Assembly (NCBI GenBank): GCA_947626785.1
Contig: CANQTO010000034.1
Location: 1 to 32,341, forward strand
Reading direction: 5' to 3'
Origin: an uncultured Oscillospiraceae bacterium
Lineage (GTDB): Bacteria > Bacillota > Clostridia > Oscillospirales > Oscillospiraceae
Length of the DNA stretch: 32,341 nt
Part shown: one piece after another, positions 32,311 through 32,341 of the stretch
Numbering within the stretch: the stretch's first letter is position 1
Layout of the letters: each line of letters begins with the position of its first letter
The notes under the pieces: generated by a model
Told to the model about the DNA's origin: nothing
The model's input: only the letters and a program-made list of their open reading frames with translations
Databases searched by the model: none
Translations under genes and position numbers: made by a program

Positions 32311-32341
32311 AAGGAGCCTGTAAACCGCGGAATACCGCAGT

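Noticed and set aside
1-32341. CRISPR array, prophage or insertion sequence
   Set aside because: No regularly spaced repeats, cas genes, phage structural genes or transposases were found on either strand.

Overview
The window looks like a chromosomal segment of a GC-rich, Gram-positive anaerobic clostridium, most likely Oscillospiraceae (Flavonifractor/Oscillibacter/Intestinimonas type). That placement is inferred from high-GC coding sequence, strong GGAGG ribosome binding sites, Firmicutes-type families (TmcAL, TepA, Mini-III, RqcH, an SpoIIIE-like FtsK) and S-layer-homology and lipoprotein genes. I see no phage, transposase, plasmid or CRISPR genes. Most of the window is core chromosome, and the unusual signals lie mainly between genes.

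Layout. Positions 1-2625 hold ackA (minus) divergent from tmcAL (plus); both enzymes activate acetate. Positions 2626-2983 hold a highly structured element that fills the probable 5' leader of prfA. Positions 2984-6634 are a tightly overlapping run: prfA, a fused tsaC-coaE gene, and an M18 aminopeptidase, ended by a terminator. Positions 6716-13268 carry tepA, uppP, ftsK/spoIIIE, mrnC and rqcH (envelope, chromosome segregation, RNA and ribosome quality control). Positions 13351-18703 carry two large tandem paralogous lipoproteins, each with an N-terminal propeller-like half and a C-terminal solute-binding half. Each sits behind a promoter with TTAAG direct repeats resembling OmpR-family response-regulator sites. 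The first is followed by a second hairpin-rich element.

Positions 18763-19796 (minus) hold a PAP2 phosphatase and an overlapping small unknown gene. A secreted SLH protein (plus) follows. Convergent to it is a moxR-DUF58-transglutaminase operon (minus, 20917-24946). From 25126 to 31840 the plus strand carries uvrB, polA, rimI, tsaD and radC (DNA repair and tRNA t6A). The window ends with an AT-rich gene-free stretch containing DnaA-box-like repeats and a tRNA-Thr(CGT) gene.

Themes. Translation and tRNA modification recur (tmcAL, prfA, tsaC, tsaD, rimI, mrnC, rqcH, tRNA-Thr). Envelope functions recur too (two undecaprenyl-PP phosphatase candidates, the SLH protein, lipoproteins, the MoxR cluster). 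The best leads for something undescribed are the structured prfA leader with tRNA T-arm-like ends, the TsaC-CoaE fusion, and the promoter architecture shared by the two lipoprotein genes and the moxR/uvrB divergent region.
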